Positions 1 through 6,760 of a stretch of 64,000 nt of DNA are shown one piece after another. The stretch comes from Duganella sp. OV510 (GTDB taxonomy: Bacteria; Pseudomonadota; Gammaproteobacteria; Burkholderiales; Burkholderiaceae_D). The notes below the pieces were generated by a model that was not told the origin of the DNA, searched no databases, and was given only the letters and a program-made list of their open reading frames with translations. The position numbers and the translations under genes were made by a program. Positions within the stretch are counted from its first letter, which is position 1, and the number at the start of each line of letters is the position of its first letter. The stretch spans positions 1,116,001 through 1,180,000 of the forward strand of contig NZ_FNEQ01000001.1 of NCBI RefSeq assembly GCF_900100205.1, given 5' to 3'.

Positions 1-174
1 CGCGACAGCGCCGCCAGCAAGCAGGCCATCGCACTGGACTTCGAGGCGGATGGCGCGGTACGTTCGGCCAGCATCCCCTATTTCGATTCGTTGCGCTATC
101 CGCGACTGGAGCGCATACCGGGCGCCGCCGACCGCCTGCGCGATCTGCTACTGCCTTCTTCGGAAAACCAATAA
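1..174 (+). CDS. 3' end of an unidentified gene (partial)
   Basis: Frame 1 is open from the window edge to a TAA at 172-174 and gives 57 residues ending in LLLPSSENQ. The codon use is typical of the neighbourhood, so this is the tail of a real gene that starts outside the window. The phrase IPYFDSLRYPRLERIPG weakly recalls the C-terminal region of SbcD-type nucleases, but it is too short to identify. I do not assign a function. Confidence 0.6.
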   Translation, partial: RDSAASKQAIALDFEADGAVRSASIPYFDSLRYPRLERIPGAADRLRDLLLPSSENQ

Positions 175-254
175 CACTATGCGGAAATAGACTTGGCGGA
201 AAAATCCGCCGCGCGTGAAAATTGTCTGATTCCCTCATCAGACAAGGATCAGAT

Positions 255-1154
255 ATGAAGTTGTTCCGCTTGTTCGTTTTGCTGGCAGGCCTGAGCTGCC
301 TGCTACCCGCCAAAGCCGATGATGCGCCGGCGCGTGTCACGGTGATTTTCGATGCGTTTGGCAAACCGTCGGACTTGCAGCGCGGCTGGGGTTATTCGGC
401 GCTGGTCGAGTACCAGGGCAAACGCATCCTGTTCGACGCCGGCGGCCAGTACCAGACCTTTGCCGACAATGTACGCAAGCTCAACATCGATCTGAAAACG
501 CTGGATTTCGTGGTCATCTCGCATCGCCATGGCGACCACACCGGCGGCCTGGCCTATGTGCTGGAACAGAACCCTACCGTCAAAATCTACGCGCCGCTGG
601 AAACCGGCTCCTTCGGCACGCCGCCCTCCCCGCCTGCCGCCAAGGCGCTGTTGCGCAATGCGGCCGGTATCACGCCCGACCTGCGCTACTTCAACGGCAA
701 GCCGCCCGCCAGCCTGACCATCGATTCGCCATGGCCTGCCGCCAGATTCACGCTGATCGACAAATCGGTGGAGGTGGCGCCGGGGCTATACCTGGTCAAG
801 ACCGTGTCGGACAGCAAGGGCACGCTGGAGCTGAATGAACTGTCGCTGGCGATCCGTACGCCGCAAGGCCTGGCGGTGGTGGTCGGTTGCTCGCACCCGG
901 GCATCGAGCGCATCCTGGAGGCTGCATCGCAGTACGACAAGCAGTTGTACACGATCGTCGGCGGACTGCACTTGGTCGACAAGAGCGACCAGCAAGTCAG
1001 CGAAGTGGTGAACAACTTCAAGACACGCTGGCACGTGGAACGCGTCGCCGCCGGCCACTGCACCGGCGAGTTTGCGCAAGTAGAGCTGGACCGCGTGTAC
1101 GGCGACAAGCACGACCACTCCGGCATCGGCGAGGTGATCGCGCTGCCGCGCTGA
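255..1154 (+). CDS. Exported metallo-beta-lactamase-fold hydrolase (COG1237-like)
   Basis: This 299-residue protein starts with a signal peptide (MKLFRLFVLLAGLSCLLPAKA, cut before DDAP), so it should act in the periplasm. The metal-binding motif HRHGDH followed by TGG lies at about residues 89-97, and a second metal-site segment, VVGCSHPG, lies near 215. The pattern matches the MBL-fold group annotated as dihydropterin-ribofuranosyl-aminobenzene-phosphate synthase-like, although the archaeal reaction is not implied here. I chose the ATG at 255 because AAGGA sits at 244-248 and the signal peptide starts there; the longer TTG start at 222 would bury the signal. A strong hairpin terminator follows the gene. 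The substrate is unknown. Confidence 0.85.
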   Translation: MKLFRLFVLLAGLSCLLPAKADDAPARVTVIFDAFGKPSDLQRGWGYSALVEYQGKRILFDAGGQYQTFADNVRKLNIDLKTLDFVVISHRHGDHTGGLAYVLEQNPTVKIYAPLETGSFGTPPSPPAAKALLRNAAGITPDLRYFNGKPPASLTIDSPWPAARFTLIDKSVEVAPGLYLVKTVSDSKGTLELNELSLAIRTPQGLAVVVGCSHPGIERILEAASQYDKQLYTIVGGLHLVDKSDQQVSEVVNNFKTRWHVERVAAGHCTGEFAQVELDRVYGDKHDHSGIGEVIALPR

Positions 1155-1170
1155 TTCAGCATGTACGATT

Positions 1171-1474
1171 GATCTGGCTTAAAGCCATCCCCACTAACGG
1201 GCTCAGGATATCGACATGATGTCCTGAGCCCATTGTTTTTCAGTCCGCTTGAAGGATATCTTTCAGCTACTAAACTGAATAGTTATTTGGACGATCCCGA
1301 TAGCTGGCTGAATGTCCCATCAAGCGCATGTTCGACTATCTGTTGGCTGGCAAAACGATGTCTACTTTCCTGTACGACTATCCTGCCGTCTCACAAGATG
1401 TAGCGACAACGGTGCTGGAAAGCGACGCTACACTCTTCTATGAGGAGATCAGCAAAACTTTGGATAGAATAGGA
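1171..1474 (+). repeat. Module repeat copy 1 (degenerate)
   Basis: This stretch aligns with the segments starting at 2643 and 3508: the same GATxTxGCTTAA start, the TCAGGAT hairpin, the TTCAGTC...GAAGGATATC...ACTGAA inverted repeat, and the end of the DUF433 gene. Most of brnT and the first two thirds of the DUF433 gene are missing. It accounts for the otherwise gene-free 345 bases between the MBL-fold gene and the aminotransferase gene. Confidence 0.8.
1199..1240 (+). terminator. Rho-independent terminator after the MBL-fold gene
   Basis: A perfect 10-bp stem (GGGCTCAGGA at 1199-1208, TCCTGAGCCC at 1222-1231) is followed by a T-rich stretch (TTGTTTTT). The same hairpin, less perfect, recurs ahead of module copies 2 and 3 (2673-2703 and 3538-3567), so it also belongs to the repeated toxin/DUF433 unit. 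Confidence 0.75.
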
Positions 1475-1489
1475 CACGTCCCAAGCTAA
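1280..1489 (+). pseudogene. Relic of brnT start fused to the 3' end of a DUF433 gene
   Basis: After the inverted repeat, the toxin start ATGACGATC is replaced by ATAGTTATT and the toxin reading frame is lost within about 20 bases. From 1316 the sequence reads [14 protein letters not shown], then FYEEISKTLDR, ending in TAA at 1487-1489. This matches the last 55 or so residues of the DUF433 proteins at 2960 and 3824. An in-frame TAG at 1301 lies upstream, and the first available ATG (1328) has no ribosome binding site. I read this as a deletion remnant, although a 53-residue peptide from 1328 cannot be excluded. Confidence 0.8.
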
Positions 1490-1499
1490 AGGCCAACTC

Positions 1500-2645
1500 A
1501 TGCATGACATTGCGTCCCAGTATCCCAAATCCACTTCTACGGTCACCAATCTCGAACACGGCTATTTCGGCGCGATGGCTTTGCCAGTGCAGGCGGCGTT
1601 TGAGGAGGCTGTGCGCTATGCGAATGCGCATCTGAGTCCGTTTGTGCGCGGGGAGTTCACCGCCAGGCATGTAGATATCTTGCGCACGCGGCTGGCACAA
1701 CTGATCAACGCGGAGCCGGATGAGATACTGCTCACCCGCAGTGGCAGTGAGTCGATGCAAGTGCTGATTGGCCAGTATCATTCGTTGCAGCCGGGCGATG
1801 TGGTTTTGTGGAGCAATCTCGATTATCCGGCGATGCGCAACAGCATGGCGTGGCTGCAGCAGCGGCGCGGCGTCACGCCGTTGACGCTGCAATTTGAACT
1901 GCCCATCAGCCAGGAAGATCTGCTGGCGCGATACAAGGATGCCATCCGCAGTACGCCCGGCTTGAAACTGATGCTGCTGTCGCAGGTCTATCCGTGCAAC
2001 GGCCAGCAGGTGCCGGTGCGCGAGATTGTCGCTTTCGCCCGCGAGCATGGTGTTGATGTGCTGGTCGACAGTGCGCACGCGCTGGGCCAGTTGCCGGTGG
2101 ATGTGCAGCAGATGCATGTCGATTTCGCCGGCTTCAACCTGCACAAGTGGATCGGCGCGCCGCCGGGTCTTGGCTTCGTCTTCATCCGCGCTGCGCAACT
2201 GCACAAGATCGAGCCACACATGGGCGATCAGGATTATCCAGTCACCGATATCCGCTGTCGTCTGCATGTTGGCATGCCTGCGCTGGGCGCCGTTCTTGCC
2301 ACGCCTGCGGCGCTCGATTTCCATGATAGCGTGGGCGGCACGCAAGCCAAGACGGCCCGCCTGGCCGAGTTGCGTGACTACTGGGTCAGCCGCGTCGCCG
2401 ACCTGCCCGGCCTGCGCCTGCTGTCGCCACGCGCGGCGGAACATGGCACAGCGCTGGTCGCCTTCGCCATCGACGGCATGAGCGCGCGTGAACTACAGCA
2501 GGCGCTGCTGAACCGCTTCAACATCTTCACGGTCGAGCGCAACATCGGCCACAGCAACATCGTCCGCGCCACCGTCGCACTCTCCACCACCACCGAAGAG
2601 CTGGATCAACTGGTGGCAGCACTCACCGCCTTGACGCACGCTTGA
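1500..2645 (+). CDS. Aminotransferase class V-fold PLP enzyme
   Basis: This 381-residue cytosolic protein has the fold-type I PLP layout: TRSGSESMQ near residue 80 (phosphate binding), the VDSAHALGQ segment at 189-197 with the Asp that contacts the pyridine nitrogen, and NLHKWIG at 213-219, where Lys216 should hold PLP. The closest known groups are isopenicillin-N epimerase-like and cysteine desulfurase-like proteins. There is no Cys in the usual desulfurase active loop, so sulfur transfer is unlikely. The ATG at 1500 follows AAAGG at 1488-1492. The start lies 10 bases after the relic gene, and the 3' end carries a segment that is repeated at 3497-3520. The substrate is unknown. Confidence 0.85.
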   Translation: MHDIASQYPKSTSTVTNLEHGYFGAMALPVQAAFEEAVRYANAHLSPFVRGEFTARHVDILRTRLAQLINAEPDEILLTRSGSESMQVLIGQYHSLQPGDVVLWSNLDYPAMRNSMAWLQQRRGVTPLTLQFELPISQEDLLARYKDAIRSTPGLKLMLLSQVYPCNGQQVPVREIVAFAREHGVDVLVDSAHALGQLPVDVQQMHVDFAGFNLHKWIGAPPGLGFVFIRAAQLHKIEPHMGDQDYPVTDIRCRLHVGMPALGAVLATPAALDFHDSVGGTQAKTARLAELRDYWVSRVADLPGLRLLSPRAAEHGTALVAFAIDGMSARELQQALLNRFNIFTVERNIGHSNIVRATVALSTTTEELDQLVAALTALTHA

Positions 2646-2672
2646 TTTAGCTTAAGGCCGGCAAAAAGTAAC

Positions 2673-2703
2673 GGTTCAGGATAGCGCAACGATATCCTGG
2701 ACC
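2673..2703 (+). promoter_or_regulatory. Conserved stem-loop ahead of brnT copy 2
   Basis: GGTTCAGGATA (2673-2683) can pair with TATCCTGGACC (2693-2703), with one G-U pair in RNA. The equivalent stem is perfect in copy 1 and has two G-U pairs in copy 3, so pairing survives in all three copies. It may terminate upstream reading or shape the toxin leader; it has no T run here. Confidence 0.5.
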
Positions 2704-2713
2704 GACTGTCCTC

Positions 2714-2754
2714 TTCAGTCTGCTTGAAGGATATCTTTCAGCAGCTAGACTGAA
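2714..2754 (+). promoter_or_regulatory. Inverted repeat touching the brnT start codon (candidate operator)
   Basis: TTCAGTC (2714-2720) and GACTGAA (2748-2754) are exact inverted arms around an inner near-palindrome TGAAGGATATCTTTCA. The right arm ends at the base before the ATG, so there is no Shine-Dalgarno in its usual place. The block is nearly identical in copy 3 (3578-3618) and recognisable in copy 1 (1239-1279). It could be the binding site of the antitoxin, a leader hairpin, or both. Confidence 0.55.
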
Positions 2755-3033
2755 ATGACGATCTATTTTTGGGACGAGGCCAAGCGCAAAAGCAATCTTC
2801 GCAATCATGGTCTGGACTTTGCGGACTGTGGCACGGTGATCGAGGATCATCGCACGGTCACTATCGTGGATATGCGCTATCACTACAACGAACCGCGCTT
2901 TCTGGCGTTGGGCTTCTTGCGCGGTTACGAGGTAGCGGTTATTTACACGGAGCGAAATAATGGCATACGAATCATCTCATTCAGAAAAGTCACACGGAAA
3001 GAGCGTCGAGCCCTATTGGGGCGAAGTAAGTGA
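2755..3033 (+). CDS. brnT: BrnT-like toxin (DUF497), intact copy
   Basis: The 92 residues match the BrnT ribonuclease toxin family (RelE-like fold): FWDEAKRKSNLRNHGLDF at the start, then [22 protein letters not shown] near the end, which is the family's hallmark. BrnT is normally followed by the antitoxin brnA. Here the next gene is a DUF433 gene that starts inside brnT, 74 bases before its stop and in another frame. No ribosome binding site precedes the ATG, which directly follows an inverted repeat. The family call is firm; toxic activity in this host is inferred. Confidence 0.88.
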   Translation: MTIYFWDEAKRKSNLRNHGLDFADCGTVIEDHRTVTIVDMRYHYNEPRFLALGFLRGYEVAVIYTERNNGIRIISFRKVTRKERRALLGRSK

Positions 3034-3448
3034 GTGGTCGGATGTCATACCCGGGCCTGACGATGACATTCAGTTCGATGACGATTGTCCTCCGTTGGAG
3101 TCGGGATTTTATGCCAATCCGGTCGTGCGATTTAAGGGAAGAATCATTGAGGAACGAAATTCGCCGCTCGATCCTTTCGACCCTGAAATGCTGGCTTTCA
3201 TGCAGTCTTTAACACCAGAAGTGCAGATGGAGCCGGGCATTCTTGGTGGCACGCCAGTGTTTGCCAACACGCTGGTGCCGATCAAGCGAATGTTTGATTA
3301 TCTGCTGGCGGGCAAAACCGTCGACGATTTCCTGCGCGACTATCCATCGGTGCCACGCGACCTCGCCTTCAGCGCCAGCGAGAATGAGGCGATTTTATTT
3401 TACGAAGAAATCAGCAAGGCGATGGATTCGGCTGCGATGACTGCATGA
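2960..3448 (+). CDS. DUF433-domain protein, probable antitoxin partner of BrnT
   Basis: The 162 residues comprise an acidic N-terminal part (about 1-90, with [15 protein letters not shown]) and a C-terminal DUF433 domain (about 92-155: [37 protein letters not shown]). DUF433 is a helix-turn-helix domain found in antitoxins of the VapB45 type, to my knowledge usually paired with PIN-like toxins. Here it takes the place of brnA. GGAG at 2949-2952 supports the ATG at 2960. Compared with copy 3, most base changes fall at third codon positions of this frame, even where it overlaps or follows brnT, which argues that the protein is under selection. Confidence 0.75.
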   Translation: MAYESSHSEKSHGKSVEPYWGEVSEWSDVIPGPDDDIQFDDDCPPLESGFYANPVVRFKGRIIEERNSPLDPFDPEMLAFMQSLTPEVQMEPGILGGTPVFANTLVPIKRMFDYLLAGKTVDDFLRDYPSVPRDLAFSASENEAILFYEEISKAMDSAAMTA

Positions 3449-3537
3449 GCGCCAGCGGATTTGCGGGCAGGCTCAACTGGTCGTTGCTAAGCACTCTGAC
3501 GCACTCTTGATTTAGCTTAAAGCACGTAAAGAACAAC

Positions 3538-3567
3538 GGTTCAGGATATTCCAATGATTCCTGGGCC
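3538..3567 (+). promoter_or_regulatory. Conserved stem-loop ahead of brnT copy 3
   Basis: GGTTCAGGA (3538-3546) can pair with TCCTGGGCC (3559-3567) if two G-U pairs are allowed. This is the third instance of the module hairpin. Confidence 0.4.
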
Positions 3568-3577
3568 GACTGTCCTC

Positions 3578-3618
3578 TTCAGTCTGCTTGAAGGATATCG
3601 TTCAGCAGCTAGACTGAA
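3578..3618 (+). promoter_or_regulatory. Inverted repeat touching the brnT start codon, copy 3
   Basis: TTCAGTC (3578-3584) and GACTGAA (3612-3618) are kept exactly, again ending one base before the ATG. Only one base in the loop differs from copy 2. Confidence 0.55.
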
Positions 3619-3897
3619 ATGACAATCTATTTTTGGGACGAGGCCAAGCGCAAAAGCAATCTTCGCAATCATGGTCTGGACTTTGCCGATTGTGGAGCTG
3701 TGATCGAGGATAGCCGCTCGATCACAATTGAGGATGCCCGCTACCATTACAACTTGCGACGTTTTTTGACGTTAGGTTTGTCGCGTGGACAGGAGGTCGC
3801 ACTCATTTAAACGGAGCGAAATAATGGAATACGAATCATCTCATTCAGAAAGGCAACCCGAGAAGAACGTCGAACCATACTTGGGAGAAGTAAGCGA
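3619..3897 (+). pseudogene. brnT: brnT copy 3, inactivated by one nonsense change
   Basis: The frame opens like copy 2 (FWDEAKRKSNLRNHGLDF) but stops at TAA (3808-3810), giving 63 residues. In copy 2 the same codon is TAC (Tyr of IYTERN). Reading through the stop gives [21 protein letters not shown], so the rest of the toxin is otherwise intact, although the normal TGA end is also changed to CGA. The part after residue 30 has many amino-acid changes compared with copy 2. The conserved C-terminal strand is lost from the 63-residue product, so I expect no toxin activity. Confidence 0.85.
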
Positions 3898-4324
3898 GTG
3901 GTCGGAAGTCATTCCAGGGCGTGACGATGACGTTCAGTTTGACGACGACTGCCCGCCTCTGGAGTCGGGGTTTTATTTCAACCCAGTTGAACGCTTCAAG
4001 GGGCGCATCATTGAGCCGCGAAACTCGCCGCTTGATCCTATCGATCCAGAACTGCTGGCTTTCATGCAGTCGCTGACACCCGAGGTACAGATGGAGTCGG
4101 CCGTTCTTGGAGGCACGCCGGTGTTTGCCAACACGCTGGTACCGATCAAGCGGATGTTTGATTATCTGCTGGCGGGCAAAACCGTCGAGGATTTCTTGCG
4201 CGACTATCCGTCGGTGCCGCCCGATATTGCCTTCAGTGCTAGCGAGAATGAGGCGATCCTGTTTTACGAGGAGATCAGCAAGGCGATGGATTCGGCGGCG
4301 ATGCCTTCTTCGCGGCCGAGGTAG
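3824..4324 (+). CDS. DUF433-domain protein, copy 3 (orphan antitoxin)
   Basis: The 166 residues are close to the protein at 2960: an acidic N-terminal part, then [19 protein letters not shown] and [17 protein letters not shown]. The ATG at 3824 has GGAG at 3813-3816, the same spacing as in copy 2; the in-frame GTG further upstream (3785) is ignored. Its toxin partner is broken, so it may be a free antitoxin able to neutralise copy 2. Its last 20 codons lie antisense to the end of ispF, and the final residues PSSRPR are simply the reverse reading of ispF codons. Confidence 0.75.
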   Translation: MEYESSHSERQPEKNVEPYLGEVSEWSEVIPGRDDDVQFDDDCPPLESGFYFNPVERFKGRIIEPRNSPLDPIDPELLAFMQSLTPEVQMESAVLGGTPVFANTLVPIKRMFDYLLAGKTVEDFLRDYPSVPPDIAFSASENEAILFYEEISKAMDSAAMPSSRPR

Positions 4325-4752
4325 CCCAGCTTTTCATTGGTCTTGGCTTTGACGTTGACTTGGCTGATGTCCACGCCGAGGTCTTCGGCGATGTTGGCGC
4401 GCATCGACGGAATATGCGGCGCCATTTTCGGACGCTGGGCGATGATGGTGCAATCGATATTGCCGATGCTATAGCCAGTCGCCAAGACGCGCTTGGCAGC
4501 TTCTTTCAGCAGCTTGCGCGAATCGGCGCCTTTGAATTCCGGATCGGTGTCCGGGAAGTGCTTGCCGATGTCGCCCAGCGCGGCGGCACCCAAAATCGAA
4601 TCTGTGATGGCGTGCAGCAGCACGTCTGCGTCCGAGTGGCCCAGCAGGCCAACGTGGTGCGGGATGTCGACGCCGCCGATAATCAGCTTGCGGCCTTCAA
4701 CCAGCGCGTGGCAGTCATAGCCCTGGCCGATGCGGAATGGGAGTTTGTTCAT
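4264..4752 (-). CDS. ispF: 2-C-methyl-D-erythritol 2,4-cyclodiphosphate synthase
   Basis: IspF closes the cyclic diphosphate in the MEP isoprenoid pathway. The 162 residues show GYDCHAL with the metal ligands Asp13 and His15, [11 protein letters not shown], the [11 protein letters not shown] substrate loop and the [18 protein letters not shown] end typical of the family. The C-terminus ALLISS is encoded by the antisense of the DUF433 gene, a 61-base tail-to-tail overlap. Two bases separate it from ispD upstream, so the pair is cotranscribed. Confidence 0.96.
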   Translation of the reverse strand: MNKLPFRIGQGYDCHALVEGRKLIIGGVDIPHHVGLLGHSDADVLLHAITDSILGAAALGDIGKHFPDTDPEFKGADSRKLLKEAAKRVLATGYSIGNIDCTIIAQRPKMAPHIPSMRANIAEDLGVDISQVNVKAKTNEKLGYLGREEGIAAESIALLISS

Positions 4753-4754
4753 GT

Positions 4755-5477
4755 TTAGTCGTCCTTATGTGCCAGGTACATCTCGGCGATGCGGATGTCT
4801 GCCGGCAGCGTTACTTTGAGGTTGCGTGGATGGCCTTCGATCAGGCGTGGCGCGTAGCCGAGCATTTCGACGGCGCTGGCGTCGTCGGTGATGGCGTTGG
4901 CGTCCGGGGCGCTGCCCAGGGCGCGCAGCAGCAAGGCGTAGCTGAACATCTGCGGCGTTTGGGCGGACCACAAGCCGTTGCGCGGCACGGTGGCGGCACT
5001 GACGCTGATGCCGTCGGTGCCGGGGGCGCTGCGTTTCATGGTGTCGACTACCGGCAGGGCCAGCAAGCCGCCGGCCGGATCGTTGCCGACGCCGTCGATC
5101 AAGCGAGCGATCAAAGAGGGCGTCAGGCCGGGACGTGCGGCGTCGTGGACCATCACCAGATCATGTTCGGCCAGCACGCCGTTCAGTGCGCGCAGGCCGT
5201 TCAGCACCGAGTCCATGCGCGTGGCGCCTCCGACGCGCAGCACGGTCACGCCGTCCAGGTCCGCCGGCAGCACGGAATCGATCACGCCATCATCAGGGCT
5301 GACCACCACGTAGGTGTGCGCCACCAGCGGCGAGGCGCGAAAAGCGTCGACAGCATGACGCAGCATCGGCTTTCCGCCGACCGTCAGATATTGCTTAGGC
5401 CCGTTCGCCGCCATGCGCGCGCCAACGCCGGCGGCCGGCAGCAGCGCGAAGTAGCGCGGTTTCGTATTCTCTGTCAT
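4755..5477 (-). CDS. ispD: 2-C-methyl-D-erythritol 4-phosphate cytidylyltransferase
   Basis: IspD joins CTP and methylerythritol phosphate, two steps before IspF. The 240 residues contain the nucleotide-binding [20 protein letters not shown] near the N-terminus, [10 protein letters not shown], and [10 protein letters not shown]. The length is usual for the family. It sits 8 bases after the HExxH-protein gene on the same strand, so it is likely part of the same message. Confidence 0.96.
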   Translation of the reverse strand: MTENTKPRYFALLPAAGVGARMAANGPKQYLTVGGKPMLRHAVDAFRASPLVAHTYVVVSPDDGVIDSVLPADLDGVTVLRVGGATRMDSVLNGLRALNGVLAEHDLVMVHDAARPGLTPSLIARLIDGVGNDPAGGLLALPVVDTMKRSAPGTDGISVSAATVPRNGLWSAQTPQMFSYALLLRALGSAPDANAITDDASAVEMLGYAPRLIEGHPRNLKVTLPADIRIAEMYLAHKDD

Positions 5478-5485
5478 AACTCTCT

Positions 5486-6178
5486 TTACTTGCGGCGGCG
5501 CGTCAGGATCTGCGCGATCTCGCCGTTACATGCCTTGCCCAGGCGGGCATATTCTTGCGGCGAGTCGATCTTTTCCTGATCGGCCTTGCCTTTCTCAAAT
5601 TCGTCGCGGATGAAGTTGAACCAGGTGCTGCCGATCTCGTGCTGCAACGCCGACATCGCGGTGCCGGATGGCGCATACATCGGCTGCCCGGCGAAGCGCT
5701 TGTTCAATGCATCGCCCACCACCTTCTGCACGCGCGCCAGGTTGTCCATGTGCGCCTTCAGATGCCGCATCTCGTGATCCAGAATTTCCTTGTACGCGCA
5801 GGTGCCCGGCACAAACTCGTTGCCGACGTAGATACGCACCGGCGAGTAGTACAGCTGGATATCCACCTTCGGCGCGATGCATTCATAGCCGCTCTGACGG
5901 TCCTGCAGGATCGGTCCGCCCACCGAGGCCTTGTGCAAGCCTTGCGTAACGGTCAGGCCCAGCGTCTGCATGCCGCGGTTGCTGCTGCCGGTACGCGCGG
6001 TCAGCGCACGGTATGGCAGCTGGTTGTTGATGGTGTAGCCTTCCTGCTTCGCCTTCAATACCGACACCGACTTGCTGATCGTATCCTCACAGCGTATCTG
6101 GAATGGCGTGCGCTGCGCCGCTGCCTGCGCGTCGCTGGCGGCGACACACAGCATGACCAACGCAAGCCAGCGCTTCAT
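5486..6178 (-). CDS. Exported HExxH putative metalloprotease-like protein
   Basis: The 230 residues start with a signal peptide (MKRWLALVMLCVAASDAQA). The sequence ILDHEMRHLKAHMDNL has an HExxH motif at 135-139, which suggests a zinc site like that of the secreted DUF922-type putative proteases. Four cysteines, including those at 30 and 100, could form disulfides. Its ATG overlaps the nudix gene's TGA by four bases (ATGA), so translation is coupled. The zinc-protease call rests on the motif alone. Confidence 0.7.
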   Translation of the reverse strand: MKRWLALVMLCVAASDAQAAAQRTPFQIRCEDTISKSVSVLKAKQEGYTINNQLPYRALTARTGSSNRGMQTLGLTVTQGLHKASVGGPILQDRQSGYECIAPKVDIQLYYSPVRIYVGNEFVPGTCAYKEILDHEMRHLKAHMDNLARVQKVVGDALNKRFAGQPMYAPSGTAMSALQHEIGSTWFNFIRDEFEKGKADQEKIDSPQEYARLGKACNGEIAQILTRRRK

Positions 6179-6726
6179 AGCTTCCAGTCGCCCGAGCGCA
6201 GCTTGTCCAGCCAGAAGATGCCGATCACGGTCTTGACGTCGGTGATCTTGCCTTCGCGGACCCATTGCAACAGTTCGTCGATGGTGGCGGTGAAAGTTTC
6301 CAGGAATTCGCCTTCATCCAGCTTTTGCTTGCCGGCCTTCAGGCCGCGCGCCAGGTACAGGTCCAGATGCTCGTCCGCGTAAGCGATGGCGTTGTGGATC
6401 TTGGTAACGAACTGCCATTCGCCGCCGGTGTAGCCGGTTTCTTCTTCCAGCTCACGCTTGGCGGCTAGCAGTGGGTCTTCGCCCGGATCGATTTTCCCGG
6501 CTGGGAATTCAATGAATACGTCGTGCAGCGGATAGCGGAACTGGCGCTCCATCAGCACGGTGCCATCGTCCAGCAGCGGCAGAATCACCACCGCACCAGG
6601 ATGCAGGATGTATTCGCGCTTGGTGCGCTTGCCGTTGGGAAGTTCTATGGTGTCGCGCTGGACTTTGAGGAAATGGCCGTCGTAGACCAGTTCGCCGTCG
6701 ATACGCGTTTCTTTGAGGTTGTCCAT
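6175..6726 (-). CDS. nudF: NUDIX hydrolase, ADP-ribose pyrophosphatase type
   Basis: The 183 residues hold a full nudix box (GKIDPGEDPLLAAKRELEEE then TGY, about residues 77-99). The N-terminal part (DTIELPNGKRTKREYILHPG) is typical of the ADP-ribose pyrophosphatase subgroup, which splits ADP-ribose into AMP and ribose 5-phosphate. The ATG at 6726 (MDNLKE) has GGAG six bases upstream; a longer open frame extends to 6912 but lacks family similarity. It lies between the DUF2818 gene and the HExxH gene. Confidence 0.88.
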   Translation of the reverse strand: MDNLKETRIDGELVYDGHFLKVQRDTIELPNGKRTKREYILHPGAVVILPLLDDGTVLMERQFRYPLHDVFIEFPAGKIDPGEDPLLAAKRELEEETGYTGGEWQFVTKIHNAIAYADEHLDLYLARGLKAGKQKLDEGEFLETFTATIDELLQWVREGKITDVKTVIGIFWLDKLRSGDWKL

Positions 6727-6760
6727 CCCTGCTCCACTATCGTATGAGAACGATAGTGTA

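Larger units (their letters stand above)
2632..3439 (+). repeat. Module repeat copy 2 (intact)
   Basis: The unit runs from the last codons of the aminotransferase gene (TGACGCACGCTTGATTTAGC) through the hairpin, inverted repeat, brnT and the DUF433 gene, and is repeated about 865 bases downstream. Similarity stops exactly at GCGATG (3434-3439), where copy 3 continues into ispF. Confidence 0.85.
3497..4303 (+). repeat. Module repeat copy 3
   Basis: This is the second full-length unit. It begins with a copy of the aminotransferase gene's last codons (TGACGCACTCTTGATTTAGC), then repeats the hairpin, the inverted repeat, brnT and the DUF433 gene. The inverted repeat plus the first 68 bases of brnT differ from copy 2 at about two positions, while later parts of brnT differ far more. 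Confidence 0.85.

Noticed and set aside
1..174. SbcD nuclease C-terminus
   Set aside because: The similarity is short and the protein ends about 80 residues earlier than SbcD would.
2755..3448. brnT and DUF433 gene as one frameshifted fusion
   Set aside because: The 74-base overlap, the ribosome binding site before 2960 and conserved spacing in both copies fit two overlapping genes.
3808..3810. TAA in brnT copy 3 as a recoded or read-through codon
   Set aside because: No recoding signal is seen, the codon is TAA rather than TGA, and the intact copy has TAC at this place; a plain nonsense change is simpler.
1171..4303. CRISPR-like repeat array
   Set aside because: The repeats are hundreds of bases long, contain genes and are only three in number.
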